Shown here: positions 54,433 to 63,912 of the stretch, one piece after another | How the letters are laid out: the number at the start of each line of letters is the position of its first letter | How positions within the stretch are numbered: position 1 is the stretch's first letter | Source of the DNA: Phycisphaeraceae bacterium | GTDB lineage: Bacteria; Planctomycetota; Phycisphaerae; Phycisphaerales; UBA1924 | Direction of reading: 5' to 3' | Assembly: GCA_019636565.1 (NCBI GenBank) | Contig: JAHBXG010000008.1 | Span: forward strand, 1 to 64,000 | DNA length: 64,000 bases | The notes under the pieces: model-generated | What the model saw: only the letters and a program-made list of their open reading frames with translations | Told to the model about the DNA's origin: nothing | Database searches by the model: none | Made by a program: the position numbers and the translations under genes

Positions 54433-55953
54433 ATGGACACCAAAGTGCTGATCTCCGGCGCCGGCCCCACAGGCTTGGTGCTCGCCCTCTTCTTGCGCCA
54501 TCTCAACATCCCCTTCCGCATCATCGACAAGCTCTCCGGCCCCGGCCTCGCTTCGCGCGCCATGGTCATCCAAGCCCGCACGCTCGAGTTCTATCGCCAA
54601 ATCAACTTCGCCGACACCGTCATCGCCGCCGGAATCAAAATGCGCGGCATCCGTCTCCGCGAATCGGGCAAGCAGATTGCCGGCTTCCAGTTCGACGAAA
54701 TCGGCGATGACATCAGTCCATATCCGTACGTCCTCAGCCTGCCGCAGGATGATCACGAGCGATTGCTCGTCGCGCAGCTCCGCACACTTGGCATTGAAGT
54801 GGAGTGGAACACTGAGCTCAACCGCTGTGTTGATCACGGTTCGAGCGTCGCGGCAACACTCCACTCCGAGTCGGGCGAATCCACCGCCGACTTCCGCTAT
54901 CTCGTCGGCTGCGACGGCGCACACAGCACCGTCCGCGAATCGCTCAATCTCTCCTTCCCCGGCGGCACCTATGACGAGATTTTCTTCGTCACCGACTGCG
55001 ACGCCCGCGGCCTCCACTTCGATGACAGCGTCAACATCTCGCTGACCAAGGGCACGTTTATCCTCGCCTTTCCGGTGCGCTCCAAGGGTTCGTTCCGCTT
55101 TATCGGCGTCGTGCCCCCCGGCCACGGGGACCCTTTGCACGCCACCTTCGACGACATCCGCCCGATCCTGAAAAAGCAGCTCAACGCCGAAGTGAACAGC
55201 GTGCACTGGTTCTCAACCTACCGGGTCCATCACCGCGTCGCCGAGAATTTCCGAAAACGCAACATTTTCCTCGCCGGTGACGCCGGACACATCCACAGCC
55301 CCGCGGGCGGGCAGGGAATGAACACAGGCATCGGCGATGCCGTCAACCTCGCCTGGAAACTCGCCGCGGTCCTCGATCGCCGCGCCGATACCTCCATCCT
55401 CGACACCTACGAATCCGAACGCATCGCCTTCGCCCACACCCTCGTCGAAAGCACCGATCGAATTTTCCAGGCGGTTGTCGGCCCCGGTCCGGGCCCCGCA
55501 TTCGTGCGCTCGGTCCTGATGCCGTACATCATTCCCTGGGCGCTCAGGCTGCGGGCGATCCGCCGCGCCCAGTTTCGCCTCGTGTCCCAAACCAGAATCC
55601 ACTACCCGAACAGCGCGATCAGCCGCGGCCACGCCGGTAAACTCCGTGGTGGCGATCGTCTCCCCTGGCTCGCTACGCAGAACAACTTCGCCCCCCTCCG
55701 CTCGCTCGACTGGCAAGTGCACGTGTACGGCGAAGCATCCGACAACGTACGTGCCATCTGCGATCACCGCTACATCCCGCTGATCCGCTTCAAGTATGAC
55801 GAGGCAGCCCGCGGCGCCGGAATCCCGAAAGATGCCGCGCTGCTCATCCGGCCCGATGGCTACATCGCATGTGTCGCGACTTCGCGCACGCTCGACGAAC
55901 TCGCGACATTCCTCGACCGCTGGAAAATCGCCCCGCGACTCACGCCCCGCTAA
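54433..55953 (+). CDS. Group A FAD-dependent aromatic monooxygenase
   Basis: The 506-residue flavoprotein has the GxGxxG dinucleotide-binding site at the N-terminus (VLISGAGPTGLVLALFLR), the DG motif YLVGCDGAHSTVRESL, and the second FAD motif NIFLAGDAGHIHSPAGGQGMN followed by GIGDAVNLAWKLA. This is the p-hydroxybenzoate hydroxylase/PheA/MhpA class that hydroxylates phenolic or polyketide-like rings using NAD(P)H. The C-terminal 110 residues look like the thioredoxin-like domain of phenol hydroxylases (DAALLIRPDGYIACVATS). The substrate is unknown. It follows the N-acetyltransferase on the same strand. Confidence 0.92.
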   Translation: MDTKVLISGAGPTGLVLALFLRHLNIPFRIIDKLSGPGLASRAMVIQARTLEFYRQINFADTVIAAGIKMRGIRLRESGKQIAGFQFDEIGDDISPYPYVLSLPQDDHERLLVAQLRTLGIEVEWNTELNRCVDHGSSVAATLHSESGESTADFRYLVGCDGAHSTVRESLNLSFPGGTYDEIFFVTDCDARGLHFDDSVNISLTKGTFILAFPVRSKGSFRFIGVVPPGHGDPLHATFDDIRPILKKQLNAEVNSVHWFSTYRVHHRVAENFRKRNIFLAGDAGHIHSPAGGQGMNTGIGDAVNLAWKLAAVLDRRADTSILDTYESERIAFAHTLVESTDRIFQAVVGPGPGPAFVRSVLMPYIIPWALRLRAIRRAQFRLVSQTRIHYPNSAISRGHAGKLRGGDRLPWLATQNNFAPLRSLDWQVHVYGEASDNVRAICDHRYIPLIRFKYDEAARGAGIPKDAALLIRPDGYIACVATSRTLDELATFLDRWKIAPRLTPR

Positions 55954-56010
55954 CCCACCTCAAATCGGAGCACGCACGCAAGCGGAGCCGCCGCGTTGTA
56001 TGCTGCCGGC

Positions 56011-56682
56011 ATGATCGCTCGAGTCATTACCATCGGTTCGCTCACAGTTCTCGCCGCCTGCGCACAAGACCAACAAACCGCATCGAAAGCAATGTCGGTG
56101 GACATGACCAAACCCGTCACCGTGCTCATGTCCACCACCAAAGGCGACATCACGCTCGAACTCGATCCTGTCCGCGCCCCACTCAGCACGCAGAGTTTCC
56201 TCTACCACACCAACGCCGGCCACTACGACAACACCGTCTTCCAGCGTGTCATTCCAAACTTCGTGATTCAAGGCGGCGGCTGGACCATCGACCCCGCTGC
56301 GCCCGGCGGCCTGCGCGACAACGCCAAACGCGACGCGCTGGCGGGACATCCCGACACCACCATCAAGAACGAATGGCAGAACGGACTCAAGAACGTCAAG
56401 GGGACGATCGCTCTCGGGCGCGAGAAGGACCCCGACTCCGCCTCGCGCGAGTTTTACATCAATGTCGTTGATAACCCGAAGCTGGACACGCCGCGCGAAG
56501 TCGCCGGCGGCGCCGGGTACGCGGTCTTCGGCCGCGTGATCGAAGGCTGGGACGTCGTCGAGATCATCCGAAGCGGACCAACGCAGCCTCGGCCAGATAT
56601 ACCCGTGGACGACGGCAGCATGGAAAATGTCCCGCTCGAACTTGTCGTGGTCAAGACGATTCGCGTCGTGGACACTCGGTGA
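56011..56682 (+). CDS. Lipoprotein cyclophilin-type peptidyl-prolyl isomerase
   Basis: The 223-residue protein has a lipoprotein signal (MIARVITIGSLTVLAACAQ, Cys about 17). A cyclophilin domain follows: TTKGDITLELDPVRAPLSTQSFL, HYDNTVFQRVIPNFVIQGGG with the catalytic Arg and the F-x-x-Q pair, KGTIALGREKDPDSASREFYINV, and YAVFGRVIEGWDVVEII. It should help proline isomerisation in the periplasm while tethered to a membrane. The ATG at 56011 gives the signal peptide; an in-frame start at 55996 would add five residues. An Asn/Lys-rich insertion (about GLRDNAKRDALAGHPDT) follows the catalytic strand as in many bacterial cyclophilins. Confidence 0.93.
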   Translation: MIARVITIGSLTVLAACAQDQQTASKAMSVDMTKPVTVLMSTTKGDITLELDPVRAPLSTQSFLYHTNAGHYDNTVFQRVIPNFVIQGGGWTIDPAAPGGLRDNAKRDALAGHPDTTIKNEWQNGLKNVKGTIALGREKDPDSASREFYINVVDNPKLDTPREVAGGAGYAVFGRVIEGWDVVEIIRSGPTQPRPDIPVDDGSMENVPLELVVVKTIRVVDTR

Positions 56683-56730
56683 GTTCGCCAGCGGAGAATC
56701 CGCCCCTACTGCTCCTGATACTCTCTGCCT

Positions 56731-59457
56731 GTGCTGAAGCCCGGCTCCCAGATCGGCCCCTACACCATCGAGCGCGAACTCGGGCGTGGCGGCATGGGCG
56801 TGGTCTTTCTGGCCCGCGACACGCACCTCGACCGCGCCGTCGCCATCAAAGCCCTGCCAGAGCATCTCTCCTCTGACAGCGATCGTCTCGCCCGCTTCCA
56901 GCGCGAGGCGAAGATGCTCGCCTCGCTCAACCACCCCAACATCGGCTCCATCTACGGACTCGAAGTCTCCGAATCGCATCGCTTTCTCGTACTCGAATTC
57001 ATCGAAGGAGAAACACTCGCCGATCGCCTGAAGTCCGGCCCCATCGCATTCGACGATGCCATCCCGATTGCAAAGCAGATCGCCGAAGCGCTCGAAGCCG
57101 CGCACGAGAAGGGAGTCATCCACCGCGACCTCAAACCCGGCAACGTGATGGTCACGCCCGATGGCAAGGTCAAAGTCCTCGACTTCGGGCTCGCCCGCAC
57201 CGCCGACGGAAATCCATCCACTTCCGGCTTCGTTTCGATCAGGGGCGATTCCCCCACCGTCGTCACACCCAAGCCCGCGCACAGCCCGACTATCGCCGGC
57301 GTCGTCCTCGGCACCGCCGGCTACATGTCGCCCGAACAAGCCCGCGGCAAGCCCGTCGACAAACGCTCCGACATCTTCTCTTTCGGCTGCGTGCTCTTTG
57401 AAATGCTCTCGGGCGCCGGCCCGTTCCCGGGTGAAAACGCGACCGACTCGATGGGCGCGATTCTGCATGGCGAGCCGCCTTGGGCGCTGCTCCCCCCGGA
57501 AACGCCCCCGACGCTGCTGCTTTTGCTGAAGCGGTGCCTCGCCAAAGACAAGCACAATCGCCTGCACGACATCGGCGATGCACGCATCGAACTCGATCTT
57601 GCCGCGCACGATCCGACCGGGACGACACTCGCGCTCGCGCCTCGGCGCCCCGCTCCGACGCGCAGCGTCCTTCCGGCCGCGGCAATCTTGATACTTCTCG
57701 CCGGTGCCGCCGGGTGGTTCGCCGCGACCCGCTTGTTTGCTGCAAAGACTCCGTCGGCGGAACCCACGCTCGCGTTCACCATTCCGTCATCAACATCCAG
57801 CTATCGTTCAGCCGGCAACGCGGTGATCTCTCCCGATGGACGGCGCATCGCTTTTCTCGCGACGCCTGCCGACGGCTCGCAGCGGCGCATTTACCTCCGG
57901 TCGCTCGATTCGTTCGATGCGCTGGAAGTTCCGGAAACCGTGGATGGCATCTCACCCTTCTGGTCGCCGGATTCACGTTTCCTGGGTTTCTTTCAAGATG
58001 GAAAAATCTGGGCGGTCGAGGCGGGCGGCAGCAGCGCCCGTCGCGTGATCACCGCAACGCCGTTCATGGTCAGCGCGTGTTGGGCCCCGGACGGCACCAT
58101 CATCTTCGCCCCCGGCGAGTCCGGGCTGCGAAGAGTCTCCGCTGCCGGCGGAAAATCGGAGCCGCTGACGACCTCCAAGCCCGAACTCTTCGAGAAGAGC
58201 CACCTGTGGCCCACGATGTTGCCGGACGGCAGACGGTTTTTCTTCGTTTCGTGCACGTTCAATCCGAACGAAGACGTTCAAGTTCGCAAACTCTTTGTCG
58301 GAAGCCTGGATTCACCGGAAATCAAGCCGGTCATGAACCAGAACGCTCCGGCATGGATGATCGCGTCCGGCACGCTTGTCTATTCAGAAAACGGCACGAT
58401 CAAGGCCCTGCCCATCGACCCGTCCACTCTCCAGCCCCGAGGCGAAGCCGAAACACTGGCCGACGGGGTGTCCACATTTGCCGGCTTCTCATGGGCGGAC
58501 ATGTCTGTCGCCAACGGTGGAACGATTGTTTTCAGCCCGCCCGCGATCGGCGACCAACTGGTGTGGTTTGATCAAAGTGGCAAGCGTCAGGGGATCTTCG
58601 CTCAGGACACCAATATCGACTCGTTCCGGATCTCGCCCGATGGTTCGAAGCTCGCGGCAGCGGTCCGCGATCCGCGGAGTAGCCTGTCCGACCTTTGGAT
58701 CTACGGCATCGATCGCAACACGCGAACCCGCCTCACCTCGCTGCCCGGCTGGGAAGGTAGCCCGATTTGGAGCAACGACGGATCGCGAATCTTCTTCTCG
58801 TCGGACAAGAAAGGCTACCCGGCGATATACGCGATCAATTCCGACGGATCCGGAAGCATCGATGAGATCTATGCGCCCGCCGAAGGCGGCGTGTGGTATG
58901 CATCGGGAGTTTCGACGGACGGAAAGTCCCTCCTGATGTACGGCTTTCCGCCCGGAATGCTGCCGGGAGATATTTTCTTTCTTCCACTCGACGGATCGAG
59001 CAAGCCCAAACCGTTCCGCGCGACACCCGCATCGGAGTCTCAAAGCCGGCTCTCTCCCGATGGAAAGTGGGTTGCCTATTGCTCGGACGAGGCCGGACCG
59101 GTGCACGTCTTTATCGCGCCGGCCGATGGCAGTGGCCAGCGTGTGCAGGTTTCCGAAGAGCGGGGCTACGACCCCATCTGGGCTCCTTCCGGTGATCGAC
59201 TCTACTTCGGCGCCGGCCGCGCAGGCAGGACAGCCGTTGCGGGGTTGATGCCCGAGCGGATCATGTCTGTAGATTTGTCAAAGCCCGAGCTGTTCAAGAC
59301 GCCCCCGCCGCCCCAGGTGGTGCTCGAGACCACAGAATCAATCAACAACTACGCCGTCGCCCCCGACGGCAAGCGATTGCTGCTGCAATTGTCAAAGCCG
59401 GGAAACCCCGACCTGCGCGTGCTGCGGAACTGGGTCGCGCCGTCGGCGAAGAAGTAG
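56731..59457 (+). CDS. Membrane Ser/Thr kinase with TolB/WD40-like beta-propeller
   Basis: The 908-residue protein starts with an active-looking PknB-type kinase: Gly-rich loop GRGGMGVVFLA, K40 in VAIK, HRDLKPGN (D133) and DFG (151-153). APE is replaced by SPEQARGK. A membrane helix follows at about 314-336 (LPAAAILILLAGAAGW). The C-terminal 570 residues hold repeated PD-x-beta blades (ISPDGRRIAFLATPADGS, SPDSRFLGFFQDGKIW, RISPDGSKLAAAV, LSPDGKWVAYCSDEAG), a TolB/WD40-like propeller outside the cytoplasm. The layout suggests a transmembrane sensor kinase; ligand and targets are unknown. The start is GTG at 56731. Confidence 0.93.
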   Translation: MLKPGSQIGPYTIERELGRGGMGVVFLARDTHLDRAVAIKALPEHLSSDSDRLARFQREAKMLASLNHPNIGSIYGLEVSESHRFLVLEFIEGETLADRLKSGPIAFDDAIPIAKQIAEALEAAHEKGVIHRDLKPGNVMVTPDGKVKVLDFGLARTADGNPSTSGFVSIRGDSPTVVTPKPAHSPTIAGVVLGTAGYMSPEQARGKPVDKRSDIFSFGCVLFEMLSGAGPFPGENATDSMGAILHGEPPWALLPPETPPTLLLLLKRCLAKDKHNRLHDIGDARIELDLAAHDPTGTTLALAPRRPAPTRSVLPAAAILILLAGAAGWFAATRLFAAKTPSAEPTLAFTIPSSTSSYRSAGNAVISPDGRRIAFLATPADGSQRRIYLRSLDSFDALEVPETVDGISPFWSPDSRFLGFFQDGKIWAVEAGGSSARRVITATPFMVSACWAPDGTIIFAPGESGLRRVSAAGGKSEPLTTSKPELFEKSHLWPTMLPDGRRFFFVSCTFNPNEDVQVRKLFVGSLDSPEIKPVMNQNAPAWMIASGTLVYSENGTIKALPIDPSTLQPRGEAETLADGVSTFAGFSWADMSVANGGTIVFSPPAIGDQLVWFDQSGKRQGIFAQDTNIDSFRISPDGSKLAAAVRDPRSSLSDLWIYGIDRNTRTRLTSLPGWEGSPIWSNDGSRIFFSSDKKGYPAIYAINSDGSGSIDEIYAPAEGGVWYASGVSTDGKSLLMYGFPPGMLPGDIFFLPLDGSSKPKPFRATPASESQSRLSPDGKWVAYCSDEAGPVHVFIAPADGSGQRVQVSEERGYDPIWAPSGDRLYFGAGRAGRTAVAGLMPERIMSVDLSKPELFKTPPPPQVVLETTESINNYAVAPDGKRLLLQLSKPGNPDLRVLRNWVAPSAKK

Positions 59458-59474
59458 CGCCGCTTCAAGGTTGG

Positions 59475-60818
59475 CTAGGGCGCGGCCGCGGCGGGGCCGC
59501 ATTGGGGGCACAGGCTTCCTTTCGGAAGTCCGGCAAAGTCGTAGCCGCACACCTGGCATACGGCTCCTTTCTGCGCATCGCGAATCGGTCCGATGACCCA
59601 CGCGATAACCCCGAGGACGAGCAGGCCCGCGATGCCGGCGCCGGCGTCGGTGAAGAGCATGCCGCGTTCGCCGAAGTGGGTCTGCGCCCAAGCGAGCACG
59701 AGGCCCATATAGGTGATCGGCGTGTTGGAGAGACTCGCGAAAGCGTTGTACTTTGTCGCCGCAGATCCCTTGCCGATCGTGTCGAGCACGAAGCCGGTGA
59801 ATGCGGTGTAGGAAAGACCCACCACGAAGAGATACGCAAGTGAATACGCGATATACGCACTCTTGGTGAACGGCGAAAGCGCCATTGCGATCGACACTCC
59901 CGCGAGCAGCAACGCGACCGCGGCGTAGACTTTTTTCGAACTCACTCGCGCACATATCTCACCGGCAATCAGGCAGCCCGCTGCCGAGACCAGCCCGCCC
60001 AGCGTCCCGTTGACAGACGCGACGGTGTCTTCATTGGCGTTCCAGAGTTTGGCGACATCCGCCTGAGCGAGAATATTCGTCGCCGTGCCGCTGTTCATGG
60101 GCAAGAGACAGAGCGCCGCGCACAGCATCCCCGCGCGAGACTTTATCGTCTGCCACAACTCGGAGGCGGCTCCGAACACCGCGCGCGGGAGCGACGTGTT
60201 GCGATACTCCGCGACCGCGTCGGGAACCATGAAGAGCGCTGCGCTCCCCACGAGAAACGCCACCCCGAGCGCCGCACCGGATATCCACGGCGCCGGATCG
60301 GCCTGCGATGGAAGGTGCGTCGCCATCCAAAGCCCCGCGCCGCCGCCGAGCCCGTTTCCCCCGAGGTTGCCGGCTTGAAACCAGCCGCCCACTCGACCGC
60401 GGCGCTCGGGCGGAGTGGAGTGCGCCATCAGTCCCTCGACGCTCATCCCGAGGAATGTGGACGCGAGATTCGCCGTGAAAATGACAACCTGGAGCAGCCT
60501 GAGATTCTGGGGGTTCAGGGGCACCGCGCTCATCGCCGTAATGCCGATCGCGCACCCGATCACAGAAAAAAGATACCACTTCTTGCGCGTGAGCGTCGTA
60601 TCCGCGATCGGCGCCCACAGAAACTTCCAAACGTGCGGGAACATTCCCGACGCGATAAGCAGCGCGGAATCTTCGACTGTCAACTGAAAGCGCGTGCCCA
60701 GAAATGCCATCGCGACGGTGACAAAGCCGCTCATCGCGCCGAACGGAATGATCAGAATTGCGAATGCGCTCGGGTGCGGCGGCCGGACACCGGATGTTGA
60801 ATTCGAATCGGCACTCAC
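59475..60818 (-). CDS. MFS permease with C-terminal zinc ribbon
   Basis: The 447-residue protein has about twelve membrane helices of major facilitator type (the AmpG-like opening LIIPFGAMSGFVTVAMAFL and the FLWAPIADTTLTRKKWY loop). It ends in a cytosolic zinc ribbon, CQVCGYDFAGLPKGSLCPQCG, with four cysteines. That ribbon is a common tail or head module in planctomycetes and is unusual on a transporter. It may sense metal or redox state or bind a partner. It is convergent with the kinase gene (17 bases apart). The start is ATG 60818. Confidence 0.85.
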   Translation of the reverse strand: MSADSNSTSGVRPPHPSAFAILIIPFGAMSGFVTVAMAFLGTRFQLTVEDSALLIASGMFPHVWKFLWAPIADTTLTRKKWYLFSVIGCAIGITAMSAVPLNPQNLRLLQVVIFTANLASTFLGMSVEGLMAHSTPPERRGRVGGWFQAGNLGGNGLGGGAGLWMATHLPSQADPAPWISGAALGVAFLVGSAALFMVPDAVAEYRNTSLPRAVFGAASELWQTIKSRAGMLCAALCLLPMNSGTATNILAQADVAKLWNANEDTVASVNGTLGGLVSAAGCLIAGEICARVSSKKVYAAVALLLAGVSIAMALSPFTKSAYIAYSLAYLFVVGLSYTAFTGFVLDTIGKGSAATKYNAFASLSNTPITYMGLVLAWAQTHFGERGMLFTDAGAGIAGLLVLGVIAWVIGPIRDAQKGAVCQVCGYDFAGLPKGSLCPQCGPAAAAP

Positions 60819-61028
60819 GTCAAAGGAGTCTACAGAATCGGGTAACGACCGCCGTCTGCCCCCACGGACGGGGCCTGTTTTTCCACCCTGAGCCGGTTTT
60901 TAGGCCAGCCTCATCAAATCAATGCTTCGGCACTCGAAAGTGATGTTGAAGGCGGATGCGGCCGACTGCACCGGGCACCGGGCCTGCCTGCATCGGGCCT
61001 CTTCCGGCTTCGTCTTCTTGGAGGACTG

Positions 61029-61229
61029 ATGCGAACGAAAAAACTCAATTCTGGTTTCGCTTCAGGGCTTTGGGCAGCACTCGCGTTCGGTGCCATCGCA
61101 CTGTGCTCTTGTGCCAGCGAGCCCGTTGGTTACTCGAAAACGACGACAAAGACCACCACCGACACCCCCACCGAAAAAACCACGGTCACCGAAACCCGTG
61201 AGAAGAACACGACCATTACGCCGGACTGA
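61029..61229 (+). CDS. Tiny Thr-rich lipoprotein 1
   Basis: The 66-residue protein has a lipoprotein signal (GLWAALAFGAIALCSCASEP, lipobox CSC). A tail of about 30 residues is dominated by Thr, Lys and Glu (YSKTTTKTTTDTPTEKTTVT). The next gene encodes a similar protein, so they are probably tandem relatives. Such a tail could be an extended, O-glycosylatable or cell-wall-contacting spacer. Start ATG at 61029, preceded by ggaggac. Confidence 0.7.
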   Translation: MRTKKLNSGFASGLWAALAFGAIALCSCASEPVGYSKTTTKTTTDTPTEKTTVTETREKNTTITPD

Positions 61230-61266
61230 GCGGCGGAAGGTTTCGAACCCCGCAGAAAGGACCAAC

Positions 61267-61470
61267 ATGAAACCCCGTTCCAAACACGCAGCACTCTCGA
61301 CCCTGTCCATCCTGCTCATCGGAGCACCTTTCGCGCTGACCGCCTGCGACAAGGAAGTGAGCACACACAAATCCACGACCACCAAAGTAACGGAAACCCC
61401 GGAAGGCACCAAGACAACCACCGAAACGGTGGAGAAGAAAGTAGAGACCGAGAAGAAGCAACCCAACTGA
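61267..61470 (+). CDS. Tiny Thr-rich lipoprotein 2
   Basis: The 67-residue protein has a lipoprotein signal (STLSILLIGAPFALTACDKE, lipobox TAC). A Thr/Lys/Glu tail follows (STTTKVTETPEGTKTTTETV and more) with the same composition and T-x-T-E/K periodicity as the preceding gene 37 bases upstream. The two are likely co-transcribed. AGAAAGGACC precedes the ATG at 61267. I recognise no family beyond the paralogy. Confidence 0.7.
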   Translation: MKPRSKHAALSTLSILLIGAPFALTACDKEVSTHKSTTTKVTETPEGTKTTTETVEKKVETEKKQPN

Positions 61471-61554
61471 CCTCTCCCCTCGGATCGCGCCGCTTTCCCA
61501 CCGGCGAACGCGGCTCGATTTTTTGACACTTGTTGGCGGGAACTCGACAAGAAC

Positions 61555-62088
61555 ATGCCCGAACCTGAATCCGATCTTCGTTCGCTCGCCCGACTCATAA
61601 GAGACATCCCCGTCGTGATGATGACAACGTTTTCTGACAGTTCTGCTGGCCAAATCTGCCACTCGCGCCCGATGTGTGCTCAACGGATCGACCCCGAATC
61701 ATTCGACGGCGAACTTGTGTTTCTGACCGACACCGAAGCCGGCAAAGTGCGCGAGATCACGAGCGAGAACCGGGTTCTGCTCACTTTCACAGATCAAGCC
61801 GGCAATCGCTTTGTCGCAATCCTCGGGCGTGCGAGCGTCGAGCGCAATTCCACGCGGGTGCGTGAATACTGGAGTTTCGCGCTCAAGGCCTTGTGGCCGT
61901 CCGGTCCCGATGATCCTTCCATCGCGATCATCAGAGTGCGTGTTGACTCCGCCGAATACTGGGACGGACCACCAAACTCTCTTTTCACGCACTCTGTGCT
62001 GAAGTCGCTTGTGCCGGGAAAGTCGATGGCCGATCCGGTTCGCCGCGCGGATTCCGGTCCGCGCAATCGCGGAACACTCATCATCTGA
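61555..62088 (+). CDS. PNPOx-like (general stress protein 26 type) protein
   Basis: The 177-residue protein has the split-barrel flavin-binding fold of the pyridoxamine 5'-phosphate oxidase-like superfamily, nearest the general stress protein 26 group. The motifs are MMTTFSDSSAGQICHSRPMCA, LVFLTDTEAGKVREITSENRVLLTFTD, FVAILGRASVERN and IIRVRVDSAEYWDGP. Members bind FMN, FAD or F420 and are often linked to stress; the reaction is not predictable. Start ATG at 61555. Confidence 0.9.
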   Translation: MPEPESDLRSLARLIRDIPVVMMTTFSDSSAGQICHSRPMCAQRIDPESFDGELVFLTDTEAGKVREITSENRVLLTFTDQAGNRFVAILGRASVERNSTRVREYWSFALKALWPSGPDDPSIAIIRVRVDSAEYWDGPPNSLFTHSVLKSLVPGKSMADPVRRADSGPRNRGTLII

Positions 62089-62310
62089 AATCGCCGGCTT
62101 CAAGAAGACCGCGGCCCCGGGGGATACACACACCCGAGGCCACGGAGGGAAGGAGCAATCTTCTTTGAAAGGTGCCCGTCGCTTTTACACGCCGGACACC
62201 CGCTTCGAGAGCGTGAGGTCGTTTGCGGCCATACTCCCCGGCCGAACCCCAACTCGCTCAGCACACACAACACACCCCGGAACGAATCCCCAAGAGACCC
62301 GGTCAACTAC
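62089..62310. other. Convergent intergenic region
   Basis: No gene is supported between the PNPOx-like and degP stops. An imperfect hairpin ggccccggg / cccgaggcc (about 62112-62142, one mismatch) could act as a weak bidirectional terminator, but there is no clear T-run. The rest shows no recognisable signal. Confidence 0.35.
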
Positions 62311-63912
62311 TTAGTTCTCCGGCTTGATCACGACGAACCGCGACGCCTCGCCCCGCTTGATCCGGAGCAACAGGCCCTTTTCGGCGCTCACGCTCTTGGC
62401 GAGTTCGCCGAACGTATCCGCGTCGGTTGCCGGCTTGCCGGCAGCCGAGAGGATCACGTCGCCCGGCTGCAGCCCCGCCAGTTCCGCAGCGGATCCGGCG
62501 GCAACATCCGTGATCGCCAACCCGCTCTCGTCAGGCTTGAGGTTGAACTGCTCACGCAGCGCTTTGTCGAGCGATTGCACCGACAGGCCGAGCTTGTTAC
62601 TTTCAGGTTGTGCCGCCTTGGTTTCCGCCGGAGCGCCCGTCGCACCCGGCCGCTTGCCGAGCTTCACCGAGATTTCCTGATCGCTGCCGCCCCGCAGAAT
62701 GTGGAGATCGGCATTGGAACCCGGGCTCAGACGCGCCACGCGGCTCATGAGTTGACCGGGGTCGGCCACTGTGCCACCATTCACGGCCGTCACAATGTCA
62801 CCGGGCTCGAGACCCGCGCCTGCGGCGGGTCCGCCGGGGACAACGTCGCCGATCAACACGCCGTGCCGGGGCTTGGTGCCCAGATTGGCCGCAATGTCGG
62901 GCGTGAGAGGCTGGATCGACACTCCCAAATAGCCGCGCTCGACGAAGCCCTTGGTCATCAGATCGTGCATCACCGTCTGCACGGTGTCCGAAGGGATGGC
63001 GAAGCCGATGCCTTCGTTGCCGCCGGAGTTCGAACGGATCGCGGTGTTGATGCCGATCACTTCACCGTCGAGGTTGACCAGCGGCCCGCCGGAGTTTCCG
63101 GGGTTGATAGGCGTATCGGTCTGGATGTAATCTTCGAACGCTGCGGTCCCAACGCCGCTGCGACCCTTGGCGCTGACGATGCCGGCGGTCACGGTGTGAT
63201 CGAGGCCGAACGGGTTTCCCACGGCCACGCACCAATCGCCGGGCTGCACCCCTTCGGTGGCGGCGAACCGTGCCGCAGCGAGGCCGCTTGCTTCAATCTT
63301 AATGACGGCCAGGTCGGCGTCCTTATCGGCACCAAGGAGTTTGGCTTCGTGTTCCGTTCCGTCGGACATGATGACGACGATTCGATCGGCGCCGTCCACC
63401 ACGTGCGCGTTGGTCACGATGTTGCCGTCCTCTGTGGCGATGACGCCCGACCCCTGGCCCATCATCATCGGCGCACGCCGGCCACCGCTCGCCCCGGGAC
63501 CCTGGCGCGGCATCTGCGGCCGAGCGGATGGGTTCTCGTTTCCGGGTCCCTGACCGCCAAAGAACTTTTCAAAGAACTTTTCCGCGCCGGGCGGCAACGA
63601 CGGTGCTTCCTGACCATTTCCATTCCCCCCTTCGTATCCGCCGTTGTACATGGCGGGTGTGGTGCTCTTCTTTTCGATACGGATGCTGACGACAGACTCA
63701 CCGATGGTGCTCGCGGCGCCGCGGAACGCGGCCGAAAGGCTTTTCGCGAGCGAAGTTGCTTGTTTGGCTTCGGGTGATGGGCTCTTGGCGTCGGACGCGG
63801 CCGACGACGGACCAGCGGAGAGGGCCATTCCGGCGGCGGCGAACAGCGCGAGTGCGCTGAAGCCGGCGCGGCGAGTCCAGGAGTTGCGTGCGATGTTCAG
63901 ATTCGTGTTCAT
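62311..63912 (-). CDS. degP: DegP/HtrA-family periplasmic serine protease
   Basis: The 533-residue protein has a signal peptide (hydrophobic core AGFSALALFAAAGMALSAG). The trypsin-like domain carries the triad at about His170 (TNAHVVDGAD), Asp200 (DADLAVIK) and Ser274 (INPGNSGGPL). Two PDZ domains follow (YLGVSIQPLTPDIA...GVLIGDVVPGGPA, and LGLSVQSLD...GLAITDVAAGSAAELAGLQPGDVI). A Gly/Pro/Met-rich linker of about 60 residues precedes the protease domain. It degrades or refolds damaged envelope proteins. The ATG at 63912 has AAGGAAG upstream; the frame extends to 63987. Confidence 0.96.
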   Translation of the reverse strand: MNTNLNIARNSWTRRAGFSALALFAAAGMALSAGPSSAASDAKSPSPEAKQATSLAKSLSAAFRGAASTIGESVVSIRIEKKSTTPAMYNGGYEGGNGNGQEAPSLPPGAEKFFEKFFGGQGPGNENPSARPQMPRQGPGASGGRRAPMMMGQGSGVIATEDGNIVTNAHVVDGADRIVVIMSDGTEHEAKLLGADKDADLAVIKIEASGLAAARFAATEGVQPGDWCVAVGNPFGLDHTVTAGIVSAKGRSGVGTAAFEDYIQTDTPINPGNSGGPLVNLDGEVIGINTAIRSNSGGNEGIGFAIPSDTVQTVMHDLMTKGFVERGYLGVSIQPLTPDIAANLGTKPRHGVLIGDVVPGGPAAGAGLEPGDIVTAVNGGTVADPGQLMSRVARLSPGSNADLHILRGGSDQEISVKLGKRPGATGAPAETKAAQPESNKLGLSVQSLDKALREQFNLKPDESGLAITDVAAGSAAELAGLQPGDVILSAAGKPATDADTFGELAKSVSAEKGLLLRIKRGEASRFVVIKPEN

